DNA of 64,000 nucleotides from Bin18 sp965242795 (lineage in GTDB: Bacteria; Desulfobacterota; Binatia; Bin18): positions 1,798,001 through 1,862,000 of the forward strand of contig OZ251505.1 in the NCBI GenBank assembly GCA_965242795.1, given 5' to 3'. Position numbers and translations under genes: made by a program. Of this stretch, positions 35,444 through 43,871 are shown one piece after another (the first letter of the stretch is position 1; each line of letters begins with the position of its first letter). Under the pieces are notes generated by a model that saw only the letters and a list, made by a program, of their open reading frames with translations, was not told the DNA's origin and searched no databases.

Positions 35444-38400
35444 ATGACCCTTCCCGGCGGCCCCGCGGACAAGCTCGGCAACCGCTACGAAACGTGGTTG
35501 GCGGTGTCGGAGTGCGTGCGCATGCTTCTTGACGACACCGAGGCGATCCGCATCGAGGACCCCGGCGTCGAGAAGGCGGAGTTCGTCGTGACGGCCGGCT
35601 CGCGACGGGAGTTGCATCAAGCGAAACGCAGTCATCCGAACGGCAAGTGGAGCCTCGACGCGCTCGCCTCCGACGGATTGCTTCGGGAGATCGGTGAAGC
35701 GTTGGCGGGCAACGACGACCGCTTCGTGTTCGTCTCGGGCAGCGACGCCCGCGAGCTGGCCAACCTGTGCGAGGGGGCCAACAACGCGGAGTCGGTAGAG
35801 GAATTCGAGAAGGACTTTCTTGCCGCCCAAGCGCGAAAGAAATCGTTCGAAAGGCTCCGGCGTGAATGGCAATGCGACGTTCCAGACGCGTTCGGACGCT
35901 TGCGGCGAGTTGATGTCCGAACGATCAACGAACGTGAGCTCGAAGAGAAGGTGCGATGGGGAGTCCAAGCACTTTTTCTCGCAAATTCCGGTCAAGTCGC
36001 ATCGGAGCTTCGAGGGATTGTCGGCGACTCCGTCCACTACACGATTACCCGCCAGAAACTCATCGAAGAACTCGACCGGCGTGGTTATCGGATGCGACGC
36101 CTCTCCAGTCCCGAACATGCGGGCGTCGCCGTGCGAGAAGCGACTGACCGATACCTGAGTGGCACGCGGAAGAAACTCATTCGACAAAGGTTCGTTCCCA
36201 GGGCGGCGGCGGAAATGCTGCTATCGCGACTTACTGAGACCGTAACCGACAGCGTTGTGACCGGCAAGGCAGGCTCCGGGAAGACAGCTTGTGTCGTCGA
36301 GATCACGGAGGCTTTGCGTACACGTGGTCTGCCCGTGCTGACATTCCGCTTCGATCGCGTCCTGTCGGTATCGACCACTGCGGATCTGGGACGCCGCCTC
36401 GAACTTGAAGAATCACCGGCTTTAGTGCTCGCAGCAGCAGCGGAGGCCGCCGGGCGTCCCGGCGTGTTGATCGTCGATCAGTTGGACGCGGTGAGCACCA
36501 TGTCCGGCAGAAGCTCCGGCGCGTTCGACGTCGTCAAAGCGTTGCTCCATGAAGCCCGCGGGATACGCCCACGGGCCGTGATTCACACCGTCGTCGTTTG
36601 CCGGGCCTTCGACTGGCAGCACGATCATCGCCTGCGGCATCTCCTGCCTTCCGGTTCGGGCGCGCAAGTCGAGGTCACGGAGTTCACGGTCGACGAGGTC
36701 AAACCGATCCTGACCGAGGCCGGTTTCGACCCGGCGCTGTTCCGGAAACGCCAACTGGCGCTCCTGCGGCTTCCGCAGAACCTGTCCCTCTTCCTTGAAG
36801 CCAGCTTCGATACGTCGCAAGTGCCCACCTTCGACACGGCAACGCAACTCTTGGACCGGTACTGGGACGAGAAGCGGCGGGTGGTCGAGAAGCGAATCGC
36901 GCCTTCGCTGGATCAGTGGTGGATGAAAGTGATTGAAACTCTCTGCGATGAGATGACTTCCGCTCAACAGCTTTCGGCGTCCCGCGAGACGCTGGACGAT
37001 TTCTCGCCTGCATACGTGGACCAGTTGGCCTCGGAAGGCATACTCACCTTCGACGGGTGCCGTTACGGATTCGGCCATGAGAGCTTCTTCGACTACTGCT
37101 TCGCCCGCGTGTTCGTCAGGCGGCAAGAACCGCTGGCGTCATTCCTCAAGGAGTCGGAGCAGCATCTGTTCCGCCGCGCCCAGGTCCGGCAGGTGCTGGC
37201 CTATCTCCGTGACTCAGATCGCGCCCGGTATGTGGAGGAGCTTCGCGCCTTGCTCTCGGATGAGAGGATTCGGACGCATATCAAGGACCTTGCATTTGCC
37301 CTCCTTGCCGAAGTCACGGACCCGACCGAGGAAGAATGGGCAATATGGCAACAGTGGATCGGGCCGGCGCTCAAGGCTATCGAGGACGACACGCCGAACC
37401 CGGACAAGCTGTCGGAAGTCGCGTGGCAGCGATTCTTCGGATCACCGTCCTGGTTCGAGGACACCGACCGGCGCCGCATGATCGAGAATTGGCTGGACTC
37501 GAACAACGACCGGTTGGTCGACCTAGCGGTGATCTATCTGAAACGCCATCAGGAACATTCCCCGGATCGTGTTGCGGCCCTGCTCGAACCGTATGCCGAC
37601 CGTGGCGGTGAGTGGGTGTTGCGGCTACGGTCCCTCATGGAATGGACCGACCTCCACACGAGCCGTCGCTTCTTCGAACTCTTTCTGCATCTTGTGGACA
37701 ACGGCACGCTCGATGAGGCCCGTGGACCAATCGCGGTGAACGATACGTTCTGGAGTATGCTTTACCCTTTGGGCAAGAATCGCCCCGAGTGGATCCCCGA
37801 AGTTCTGGCGCACTGGCTCCGGCGGCGCTTTGCAGTCATCCGTGTCGCCGGTGAGGAGTTTCGCGCAGGAGAACTGATTGGCTACGATCGTTCCGTGGCG
37901 ATGCTGATAAGCAAATCCGCGGAGCGTGCGCCCGCGGCGTTTGTGGAACATGTGCTCCCCGTGGTGCTCGACATCTCGGATTCCGCTTCGACCGGTGACG
38001 AGCCGCCCAGACACGACGCAGTGTGGACCATTCCCATAAAGATCAAGGGGCCGAGGGGCGAGGGAGCGTGCCTGTCGGGGTTGAACGGAGCACTCGCTAC
38101 CCTTGCAGGCGAGAGCACCGAGGATCTGAGCAATGAGATCGCCGAACTCCGTCGGCGCGATACCTATGTGGCAAATTACCTCCTGCTGGCCCTGTATGCC
38201 GGCGGGGCGGCGCGTTATGCGGACGAAGCCGCTGTCCTGCTGTGCGACGAGCCTTGGCGATTTCAATGCGGGTCCTCAGACAATCCGTATTGCTACACGA
38301 TGCAAGCGATCAAGGCGGTAGTTCCGCATTGTACTCCCGAGAACCGCAAGCGGTTTGAGACGGTGATCCTGGACTCCGTCCATCCCGACGAACAGACCAA

Positions 38401-39970
38401 GGGTGGATTCAAACGGATCGAACGGGCTCGGTTCTCCCTGCTCTCGGCGATCCCGTCGGGACTCCGCAACTCCCGCGCGAACGCACGCTTTCAGGAATTG
38501 GAGCGGAAATTCGGCAAACCGCAAGGCGAACCACGCCGCGTTGTTGATCCGGTCGAGGTCGAGTCGCCCATTGAGAAGAAGGCCACGGACGTCATGACCG
38601 ATGGGCAGTGGCTGAACGCTATTCGGAAGTACCGCTCCGAGGATCGGATGTTCCTGTCGGGGGATGCACTCAAGGGCGGCGCAGAGGAGTTGGCCCAAGT
38701 TCTCGGAGAGCGAGTCAAGGAGGAGCCGGAGCGGTTCGCCCGCCTCAGTCTGCACTTTCCCGCAGACGCGAACCCCGTGTATCTGGAGTGCATTCTGTTG
38801 GCGTTGAGGGAAGCCCAGATCGCGAGCGACATCAAACTCCGGGTCTGCCGCAAGGCATTTGTAGAGTCGCACGGGCCTTGTGGCAGATGGATTACCGATG
38901 TCCTCGGAAGCATTGGAGACCCACTCCCGGATGACGACGTCCAAATGCTCCACCGGCTTGCGACGGAGCACGAAGACCCCGGCAGCGAGGCATGGAAGGA
39001 GGAGGCTGGCGGCGAGAAACCGCACTACGGCGGCGACATCCACTTCAACGGTATCAACACCACGCGAGGGAGAGCGGCCGACGCCATTCGGGATCTTATC
39101 CTCTCCGACGCTACGTACATCGAACGGTTCCGCCCGACTCTCGACCGGATGATCCGGGACCGGAGCGCAGCCGTACTCTCGTGCGTCGCCGGGACCCTCG
39201 GGGCCGTCGCTTCCCATGACCCTGCACTCGGTATGTCGCTTTTCCTGAGTATGAATCTTTCCGAGGATCGTCTGCTCGCGACACGCCACGTTTCCGATTT
39301 CATACGTATGCGGCTGCACGAGAATTTCCCGGAACTTCGACCGATCATCGAGCGCATGCTCCGCTCGTCCGAACCGGAAGTCTGCGAGACCGGGGCGCAT
39401 CTGGCGGGTATCGCCGTGCTGGGACATGAAAGTGCGGCAGATCTCGTTGGTGAAGCCCTGCGGGGCACCGCCCGACACCGCCTGGGTGTGGCGCAGGTCG
39501 CCTCCGCCAACATCGCCGATCCAGAGTGGCGCTCCTGGTGCGAAGCAACGCTTGCTGTGTTGTTCGACGACGCTGATGACAAGGTGCGAGGTGAAGCCGC
39601 ATCATGCTTCCACCAATTGCGGAGCGAAACTCTCGATACGTACGGAGATTTGATCGCGACGTTCCGCAACAGCAGAGCATTCCGAGAGAACTCCTTCTCG
39701 ACTCTCCACACGTTGGAGGAATCACCGGGACGGTTGCCGGGAATGACGTGTGAAATATGCGAGAACTTCCTCGATCGCTTCATCGACGAAGCACGAGACA
39801 TTCGGACCAGACGGACGCACGATGGGTACACCGTCGCGAAGCTCATCTTCCGGACATACCAGCAACACCAGGATGACGAATGGACGTCCCGATCCCTGGA
39901 TTTGATCGATCGCCTTTGCCTGGAGCGGATTCACGACGCGGGAGGCGAGTTCGAGCAATTCGATCGATAG
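35444..39970 (+). CDS. Avs-like STAND NTPase with QxK nuclease-like N-terminus and HEAT-like C-terminus
   Basis: A 1508-residue multidomain protein. Residues 1-130 resemble Cap4/DUF4297- or Mrr-like nucleases: LGNRYETWLAV, then RRELHQAKR (Q59-x-K61), WSLDAL and FVFVSGS. The STAND NTPase follows: Walker A GKAGSGKT (274-281), Walker B VLIVDQLDAV (341-350) and VVVCRAFDWQHD. A winged-helix module ends in YGFGHESFFDYCFAR, a typical NACHT-associated motif. From about residue 560 to the end are helical repeats resembling HEAT/ARM, the likely sensor. The architecture matches antiviral Avs-type proteins that recognise phage proteins and then degrade DNA. It adjoins the type IIG gene. No known family name can be fixed by eye. 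Confidence 0.75.
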   Translation: MTLPGGPADKLGNRYETWLAVSECVRMLLDDTEAIRIEDPGVEKAEFVVTAGSRRELHQAKRSHPNGKWSLDALASDGLLREIGEALAGNDDRFVFVSGSDARELANLCEGANNAESVEEFEKDFLAAQARKKSFERLRREWQCDVPDAFGRLRRVDVRTINERELEEKVRWGVQALFLANSGQVASELRGIVGDSVHYTITRQKLIEELDRRGYRMRRLSSPEHAGVAVREATDRYLSGTRKKLIRQRFVPRAAAEMLLSRLTETVTDSVVTGKAGSGKTACVVEITEALRTRGLPVLTFRFDRVLSVSTTADLGRRLELEESPALVLAAAAEAAGRPGVLIVDQLDAVSTMSGRSSGAFDVVKALLHEARGIRPRAVIHTVVVCRAFDWQHDHRLRHLLPSGSGAQVEVTEFTVDEVKPILTEAGFDPALFRKRQLALLRLPQNLSLFLEASFDTSQVPTFDTATQLLDRYWDEKRRVVEKRIAPSLDQWWMKVIETLCDEMTSAQQLSASRETLDDFSPAYVDQLASEGILTFDGCRYGFGHESFFDYCFARVFVRRQEPLASFLKESEQHLFRRAQVRQVLAYLRDSDRARYVEELRALLSDERIRTHIKDLAFALLAEVTDPTEEEWAIWQQWIGPALKAIEDDTPNPDKLSEVAWQRFFGSPSWFEDTDRRRMIENWLDSNNDRLVDLAVIYLKRHQEHSPDRVAALLEPYADRGGEWVLRLRSLMEWTDLHTSRRFFELFLHLVDNGTLDEARGPIAVNDTFWSMLYPLGKNRPEWIPEVLAHWLRRRFAVIRVAGEEFRAGELIGYDRSVAMLISKSAERAPAAFVEHVLPVVLDISDSASTGDEPPRHDAVWTIPIKIKGPRGEGACLSGLNGALATLAGESTEDLSNEIAELRRRDTYVANYLLLALYAGGAARYADEAAVLLCDEPWRFQCGSSDNPYCYTMQAIKAVVPHCTPENRKRFETVILDSVHPDEQTKGGFKRIERARFSLLSAIPSGLRNSRANARFQELERKFGKPQGEPRRVVDPVEVESPIEKKATDVMTDGQWLNAIRKYRSEDRMFLSGDALKGGAEELAQVLGERVKEEPERFARLSLHFPADANPVYLECILLALREAQIASDIKLRVCRKAFVESHGPCGRWITDVLGSIGDPLPDDDVQMLHRLATEHEDPGSEAWKEEAGGEKPHYGGDIHFNGINTTRGRAADAIRDLILSDATYIERFRPTLDRMIRDRSAAVLSCVAGTLGAVASHDPALGMSLFLSMNLSEDRLLATRHVSDFIRMRLHENFPELRPIIERMLRSSEPEVCETGAHLAGIAVLGHESAADLVGEALRGTARHRLGVAQVASANIADPEWRSWCEATLAVLFDDADDKVRGEAASCFHQLRSETLDTYGDLIATFRNSRAFRENSFSTLHTLEESPGRLPGMTCEICENFLDRFIDEARDIRTRRTHDGYTVAKLIFRTYQQHQDDEWTSRSLDLIDRLCLERIHDAGGEFEQFDR

Positions 39971-40035
39971 CATGAAACGAAAATGCACTCATGTTCGTGG
40001 GGCCGGTTCGGGGACGAACGGAACCGACGAGGTAC

Positions 40036-40112
40036 TGTAGGTCGGATTAGCGAAGCGTAATCCGACAGGGGAGCGGGGATGTCAGGTTATGCCTTTGGCT
40101 AACCCGACCTAC
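40036..40112. repeat. Nested palindrome with GTAGGTCGG ends
   Basis: GTAGGTCGG (about 40037) is mirrored by CCGACCTAC (40104-40112). Inside, CGGATTA-GCGAAGCG-TAATCCG forms a tight hairpin and ATGCCTTTGGCTAACCCG follows. The 598-base gap 39971-40568 has no gene; this is its first element. Confidence 0.7.
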
Positions 40113-40213
40113 GGGGCGGGCGAAAAGGTCGACCAGAAATTCATGTCAACTGCACATTGGCGATTCCGATGTTCGCGAAGGGGATTGCATACTTGAATAC
40201 ATCAGTCGGTCGT

Positions 40214-40270
40214 CATTACCGCGGAAGCGGGAATCCAGGACATGGATACCTGCTTGCGCAGGTATGACGA
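40214..40270. repeat. Family C variant
   Basis: CGTCATTACCGCGGAAGCGG followed by GAATCCAGGACATGG, then ATACCTGCTTGCGCAGGTAT as a hairpin and a closing GACGAAG. It is a diverged version of the ATTCCGGC unit. Confidence 0.55.
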
Positions 40271-40317
40271 AGAAAAATTGACTTCATTACTTGGATGTAG
40301 GGGAACCCTTGTGGTCC

Positions 40318-40575
40318 CGGCCCTAAGTTCGTTGAGCCTGTCGAAACGAACCCCGATGTCACCTTAGCTTTATTTCCTGTTCAACCCTGCATCCTGTTGT
40401 CTACAATACTCGGGCGGCGCAAGCGTTCAGCACCATCTCAGTTTGAAATGAGAAAGACATACAAGGGGATCCTGCGCCAGTTGCGAAGGTACGGGGGCGA
40501 AGGGTGAGGTGACATCGGGGTTCGTTTCGATGTTTCGACAGGCTCAACACAGCGCAAGCTCAACGAACTTAGGGA
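40318..40575. repeat. Inverted pair of family B repeats flanking 139 bases
   Basis: A plus-strand family B unit (CTAAGTTCGTTGAGCCTGTC with CCCCGATGTCACC) at about 40323-40365 and an inverted copy at about 40510-40575 (GGTGACATCGGGGTTCGTTT ... CAACGAACTTAG) bracket 40371-40509. The bracketed DNA has no open frame of note but has the look of a small element with inverted ends. The right copy runs into the end of the NUDIX gene. Confidence 0.6.
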
Positions 40576-41150
40576 TGGGAACGTCCTGGTGCCCCCAATA
40601 GATCGTACCAGTAGAACGCCACTACGACCAAGGCGTGCGTGATGCGCCCGGAACGGACCAGTTCGGGTAGTTCGCGCACCGGCACCAAGCGCACCTCGGT
40701 TTCCTCGGTGGTGTCGAAACTGGGCTCGAATTTTCGGGTCACGTTGCGTGCCAGGAAGCTGTGGCAGCGATTGGCCTGAATCGCCGGGTTGGGATGGATC
40801 GAACCCAGCGGAACGATGTCCGCGGAGTCGTAGCCGGTCTCTTCCTGCATTTCGCGGCGCGCCGCGGCCAGGGGCGACCGGTCTTCGCTATCGACCATGC
40901 CGCCCGGAATCTCCAAGGTGAAATCCTCGGTGCCGTGGCGGTATTGGCGGATCAGGACGACGCGGCCGTCCGCGGTCACGGGGATGATGTTGACCCAGTC
41001 GCCGCTGTCCAGGACGAAGAAGTCGTGCGGCCGGTCGTCACGCGGCGAACGCGAGCGGTTCTTGAGCAGGGAGAAGATGCGGCAGGAGTAGATCGTCTCG
41101 GAGGCGACTTTGTGCCAGGGCTTGAGCCGGCTCGGCGGTTGCTCGGACAT
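40569..41150 (-). CDS. NUDIX hydrolase, ADP-ribose pyrophosphatase-like
   Basis: A 193-residue NUDIX hydrolase. The Nudix box is GGMVDSEDRSPLAAARREMQ followed by EETGY, fitting G-x5-E-x7-R-E-x2-E-E-x-G-x. The upstream IRQYRHGTEDFTLEIPGG is typical of the ADP-ribose/NDP-sugar pyrophosphatase branch (RQYR...E.PGG). It would clear ADP-ribose or related nucleoside diphosphate derivatives in the cytoplasm; the exact substrate is uncertain. The 3' end runs into a family B repeat, so the last few residues (GAPGRSHP) may be repeat-derived. It is the last of three genes with the CoA-binding and phosphatase genes, 16 bases after the former. Confidence 0.85.
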   Translation of the reverse strand: MSEQPPSRLKPWHKVASETIYSCRIFSLLKNRSRSPRDDRPHDFFVLDSGDWVNIIPVTADGRVVLIRQYRHGTEDFTLEIPGGMVDSEDRSPLAAARREMQEETGYDSADIVPLGSIHPNPAIQANRCHSFLARNVTRKFEPSFDTTEETEVRLVPVRELPELVRSGRITHALVVVAFYWYDLLGAPGRSHP

Positions 41151-41166
41151 GACGACACCAGCGACG

Positions 41167-41628
41167 TTAGAACAGCCGCCGGTACTCTATGGCCGGGCAG
41201 CGGCCCATGATGACGGTCAACCCCGCGCCCGCGGCGCGCCGGGCCGCGGCTTCGTCGATCACGCCGAGTTGCAGCCACAGGATCGAGGCGCCGATGGCAA
41301 CGGCGTCGTCCGCGATCCGCGCGACGAATCGGGGGCGGCGAAATACGTCCACCATGTCGATTTCCGTGCCCGCATGGGCGCGCGCTTCCCGCAGGCTGGC
41401 ATAGCAACGCGCGCCGAGGATTACGCGGCAGTGCGGGTTGACCGGAATCACGGTATGGCCCTTCGCCTTGAGCAGGGCCGCGATTCGGTGGCTGTCGCGG
41501 TTCGGGTCGGGCGAGCAGCCGACGACCGCAATGGTGCGCGGCGTCCCTAGAATCCCGCGAATCGTTGCGTCCGCGGGGTTGCGGAACGGTGCCGCGGTCG
41601 GGTCGGTTCGGGTCGGAGGATGGGTCAT
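41167..41628 (-). CDS. CoA-binding domain protein (YccU-like)
   Basis: A 153-residue protein made almost wholly of one CoA-binding Rossmann domain. RTIAVVGCSPDPNRDSHRIA is the nucleotide loop, followed by VIPVNPHCRVILGARCYASL, VDVFRRP and LWLQLGVIDEAAARRAAGAG, which together match the YccU family. Such proteins bind CoA or acyl-CoA; no activity is established for them. The start overlaps the end of the phosphatase gene in an ATGA arrangement, so expression is coupled. Confidence 0.87.
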   Translation of the reverse strand: MTHPPTRTDPTAAPFRNPADATIRGILGTPRTIAVVGCSPDPNRDSHRIAALLKAKGHTVIPVNPHCRVILGARCYASLREARAHAGTEIDMVDVFRRPRFVARIADDAVAIGASILWLQLGVIDEAAARRAAGAGLTVIMGRCPAIEYRRLF

Positions 41629-42137
41629 GCGGTGACGGCTGCGCGCTGGACGAGAGCGTCGAAGGCGTGTTCGAGGCAGCGTTTGATCTCCACCATGCGC
41701 GCCCGGAACGCTTTCTCGCCCTGCATCGCCGGGTCGTCGATGTCGCCGGTTTCGCCGGCGAACTCCTTGAGGGTGAACGCGGGTTTTCCCGCGGCTTCTG
41801 GATAGGCGTCCAGCATGGTTTTCTGTTCGCCCGTCATGGTCAGGATCAGGTCGGCGTCCGCGATCAGGTCGCGGTGCCGTTTGAGGTCGGTAGAGACGAA
41901 TTCGTCGCGCTGAATGTGAATCCCGTTTTCCTGCAGGATGAAGTGGGCGTCCAAGGACGCGATCATGCCGTCCCTGGCGTAGATGGCGATGCCGCCGGAA
42001 CGAACCGCGATGTGGCGGATGTCGCGGGCGGCCAGCATCCTTTCCAGCAGCACGTGCGCCATGACGCTGCGGCTGGTGTTGGCGTGGCAGACGATCAGGA
42101 CGTTGTAGGGGGCGGGACTGGTCACAGAGGTTTTCAC
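41625..42137 (-). CDS. Low-molecular-weight protein tyrosine phosphatase-like protein
   Basis: A 170-residue protein with the LMW-PTP fold. The phosphate-binding loop is C17-HANTS-R23 followed by Ser (C-x5-R-S), placed right after the first beta strand (YNVLIVC). The general-acid Asp lies in GDIDDPAM near residue 135. The family also includes arsenate reductases and regulators of exopolysaccharide export; neighbours do not decide between these. Although the loop is intact, the substitution of the usual GN by HAN before the Thr is unusual. It is coupled to the CoA-binding gene by ATGA. Confidence 0.85.
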   Translation of the reverse strand: MKTSVTSPAPYNVLIVCHANTSRSVMAHVLLERMLAARDIRHIAVRSGGIAIYARDGMIASLDAHFILQENGIHIQRDEFVSTDLKRHRDLIADADLILTMTGEQKTMLDAYPEAAGKPAFTLKEFAGETGDIDDPAMQGEKAFRARMVEIKRCLEHAFDALVQRAAVTA

Positions 42138-42239
42138 TTGGGGTGGGCGGGGGTGGAGGGAAGGGTAGCTAGGGTGTCGGCTGAGGGATTGGTCTTATTT
42201 GAGGAGTTTCTCGGGGCTGGTTGATCTTGAGCGGTGCGG

Positions 42240-42395
42240 CCTCGGACCCTCTCCCCCGGATCAAGTCCGGGACAGGCTCTACCCTTCTCCCGATGGTCCC
42301 TGAGCTTGTCGAAGGGTCGAAGGGGGGAGAGGGGATAGAAACCAAGCTCGGAAGAGAGGGTCCCGTTCATTGAGCTTGTCGAAATGAACAGGACG
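42240..42395. repeat. Family D and B repeats
   Basis: In the gap 42138-42404, CCCTCTCCCCCGGATCAAGT starts at about 42248, followed by a family B half (CCTGAGCTTGTCGAAGGGTC), a GGGGGAGAGGGGAT family D arm, and a final family B half (CATTGAGCTTGTCGAAATGA) that reaches the end of the SDR gene. Confidence 0.6.
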
Positions 42396-42404
42396 CGGCC
42401 TCTT

Positions 42405-43343
42405 CTAATCCTGTTTGAGGGATTTGAAGATGGCGCCGAGGTCTTCCTTGGCGGTGTTGCCTTTGGCGAGTTCGCCCTTGAGTTGTTCGCCCAGTTCCGC
42501 GGCGTCCCAGGTGCCTCTCTTCTTGACGGTGCCGACCGAGTGCCAGCCCTGCATCAGCCAGACGCACCCGCCGCCGACGCGGAAGACCTCGCCGTGCACG
42601 CTGGCGGCGTCTTCGCTCGCCAGCCACGTCACCAGCGGCGCGATGTGCGCCGGGTCGAAGTAATCGTGCTCACCCGCCTTGTCCGGCCCGGCCATGAGCG
42701 GCGCGGTCTGCGGCGTGGCGTCCACGGTCATCCGCGTGCGGGCGAGCGGTGCAATGGCGTTCGCAGTGACGCCGTACTTCTGCATTTCGCGGTCGACGAT
42801 GATGGCCAGCGTCGCCAAGGCGGCCTTGGCCGGGCCATAGTTGGGTTGCCCTGGGCTGCCGAGCAGGCCGGCGTCCGACGAGGTGTTGATCATGCGACCG
42901 TTCAGCACGTTCCCCTGCTTGTGCTGTTCGCGCCAGTATTCGCAGGCGTGGCGGGCGCAGTTGAAGGAGCCTTTCAAATGGACGTTGAGGACCGCGTCCC
43001 ACTCGTCCTCCGACATGTTGAAGATCATCCGGTCGCGCAGGATGCCGGCATTGTTGACCAGGATGTTCAGCTTGCCGAACGCAGCGATGGCCGATTCGAC
43101 GATGCGTTTGGCGCCGTCGAAGTCGGTCACGCTCTCGAAGTTCGCCACCGCTTCGCCGCCGAGGGCCTTGATTTCGTCCACGACCTGCTGCGCCGGACTG
43201 GAATCCGCGCCGGTCCCGTCGAAGCTGCCGCCCAGGTCGTTCACGACGACTTTGGCACCGTTCTTGGCCAGCAGCAGGGCTTCTTCGCGGCCGATGCCGC
43301 GGCCGGCACCGGTGACTACGGCGACTCTTCCATCAAGTAACAT
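42405..43343 (-). CDS. Short-chain dehydrogenase, HSD17B4/(3R)-hydroxyacyl-CoA dehydrogenase-like
   Basis: A 312-residue SDR. The cofactor loop is VVTGAGRGIGREEALLLA and the NNAG motif is LVNNAGILRDRM. The catalytic Tyr and Lys are in GQPNYGPAKAAL, with Ser in INTSSDAG. The stretch VVVNDLGGSFDGTG followed by AVANFESV is specific to the branch that includes the dehydrogenase domain of peroxisomal multifunctional enzyme 2 (HSD17B4), pointing to (3R)-hydroxyacyl-CoA oxidation in a beta-oxidation-like pathway. The C-terminal tail of about 60 residues (GTVKKRGTWDAAELGEQ) is longer than a minimal SDR. No other fatty-acid genes are adjacent. Confidence 0.85.
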   Translation of the reverse strand: MLLDGRVAVVTGAGRGIGREEALLLAKNGAKVVVNDLGGSFDGTGADSSPAQQVVDEIKALGGEAVANFESVTDFDGAKRIVESAIAAFGKLNILVNNAGILRDRMIFNMSEDEWDAVLNVHLKGSFNCARHACEYWREQHKQGNVLNGRMINTSSDAGLLGSPGQPNYGPAKAALATLAIIVDREMQKYGVTANAIAPLARTRMTVDATPQTAPLMAGPDKAGEHDYFDPAHIAPLVTWLASEDAASVHGEVFRVGGGCVWLMQGWHSVGTVKKRGTWDAAELGEQLKGELAKGNTAKEDLGAIFKSLKQD

Positions 43344-43541
43344 ACGGCGTCTCCTTGTTGTTTCGGGGCGTTCCTGAAGGGGTAGATCGAACGGGGAACG
43401 ATGCGGCCGGGCGGGTTCGTCACCCCGCTCGTGGGGCCGCGTCGGTCTGCCCGTGTCTGCCTGAGCGCCCCTGCTTTGTCAAGAAGTCGTGCGCCGCGGG
43501 ATGCCTCAGTTCGAGATTTCCTTGAGCGGAACGTCTTTCCT

Positions 43542-43790
43542 CCGTCATTCCGGCGAAAGCCGGAATCCAGTGGGAACCTTCCCGTCCCTAAGTTCGTTGA
43601 GCTTGCGGTGTGTCGAGCGTGTCGAAACATCGAAACGAACCCCGACGTCGCCTCCCGAAAGGTCGAACCGAACCCCCAGGGGACCACCGCTCTCCCACGC
43701 TTCCCGCCCCAGGCCCCGGCCTTTCGACAGGCTCAAGGACCTCCCCCGCCTCCCCTCAGTTCGTTGAGCGTGTCGAAACAGACGGAGGAT
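43542..43790. repeat. Family C and B repeats between SDR and glnA
   Basis: The gap 43344-43871 holds a family C unit (43542-43573), a family B unit with an internal expansion at about 43584-43655, and a further B half near 43758-43777. The glnA terminator follows at 43811-43843. No gene is visible. Confidence 0.65.
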
Positions 43791-43810
43791 CCTCGTGTAT
43801 GAAATTCCGT

Positions 43811-43843
43811 AAAAAAGCCCCGCGGGAGATCGTCCCGCGGGGC
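43811..43843 (-). terminator. Intrinsic terminator of glnA
   Basis: On the minus strand, GCCCCGCGGGA pairs with TCCCGCGGGGC (11 perfect pairs, 5-base loop), followed by TTTTTT. It lies 28 bases after the glnA stop. Confidence 0.92.
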
Positions 43844-43871
43844 CGGTTACAAGAAGCAAAGACGTCCGAAC

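Noticed and set aside
31873..39970. BREX system (PglX-like methyltransferase with partners)
   Set aside because: No brxA, brxB, brxC, pglZ or brxL gene is present. The enzyme has its own nuclease-like core and specificity domain, so type IIG fits better.
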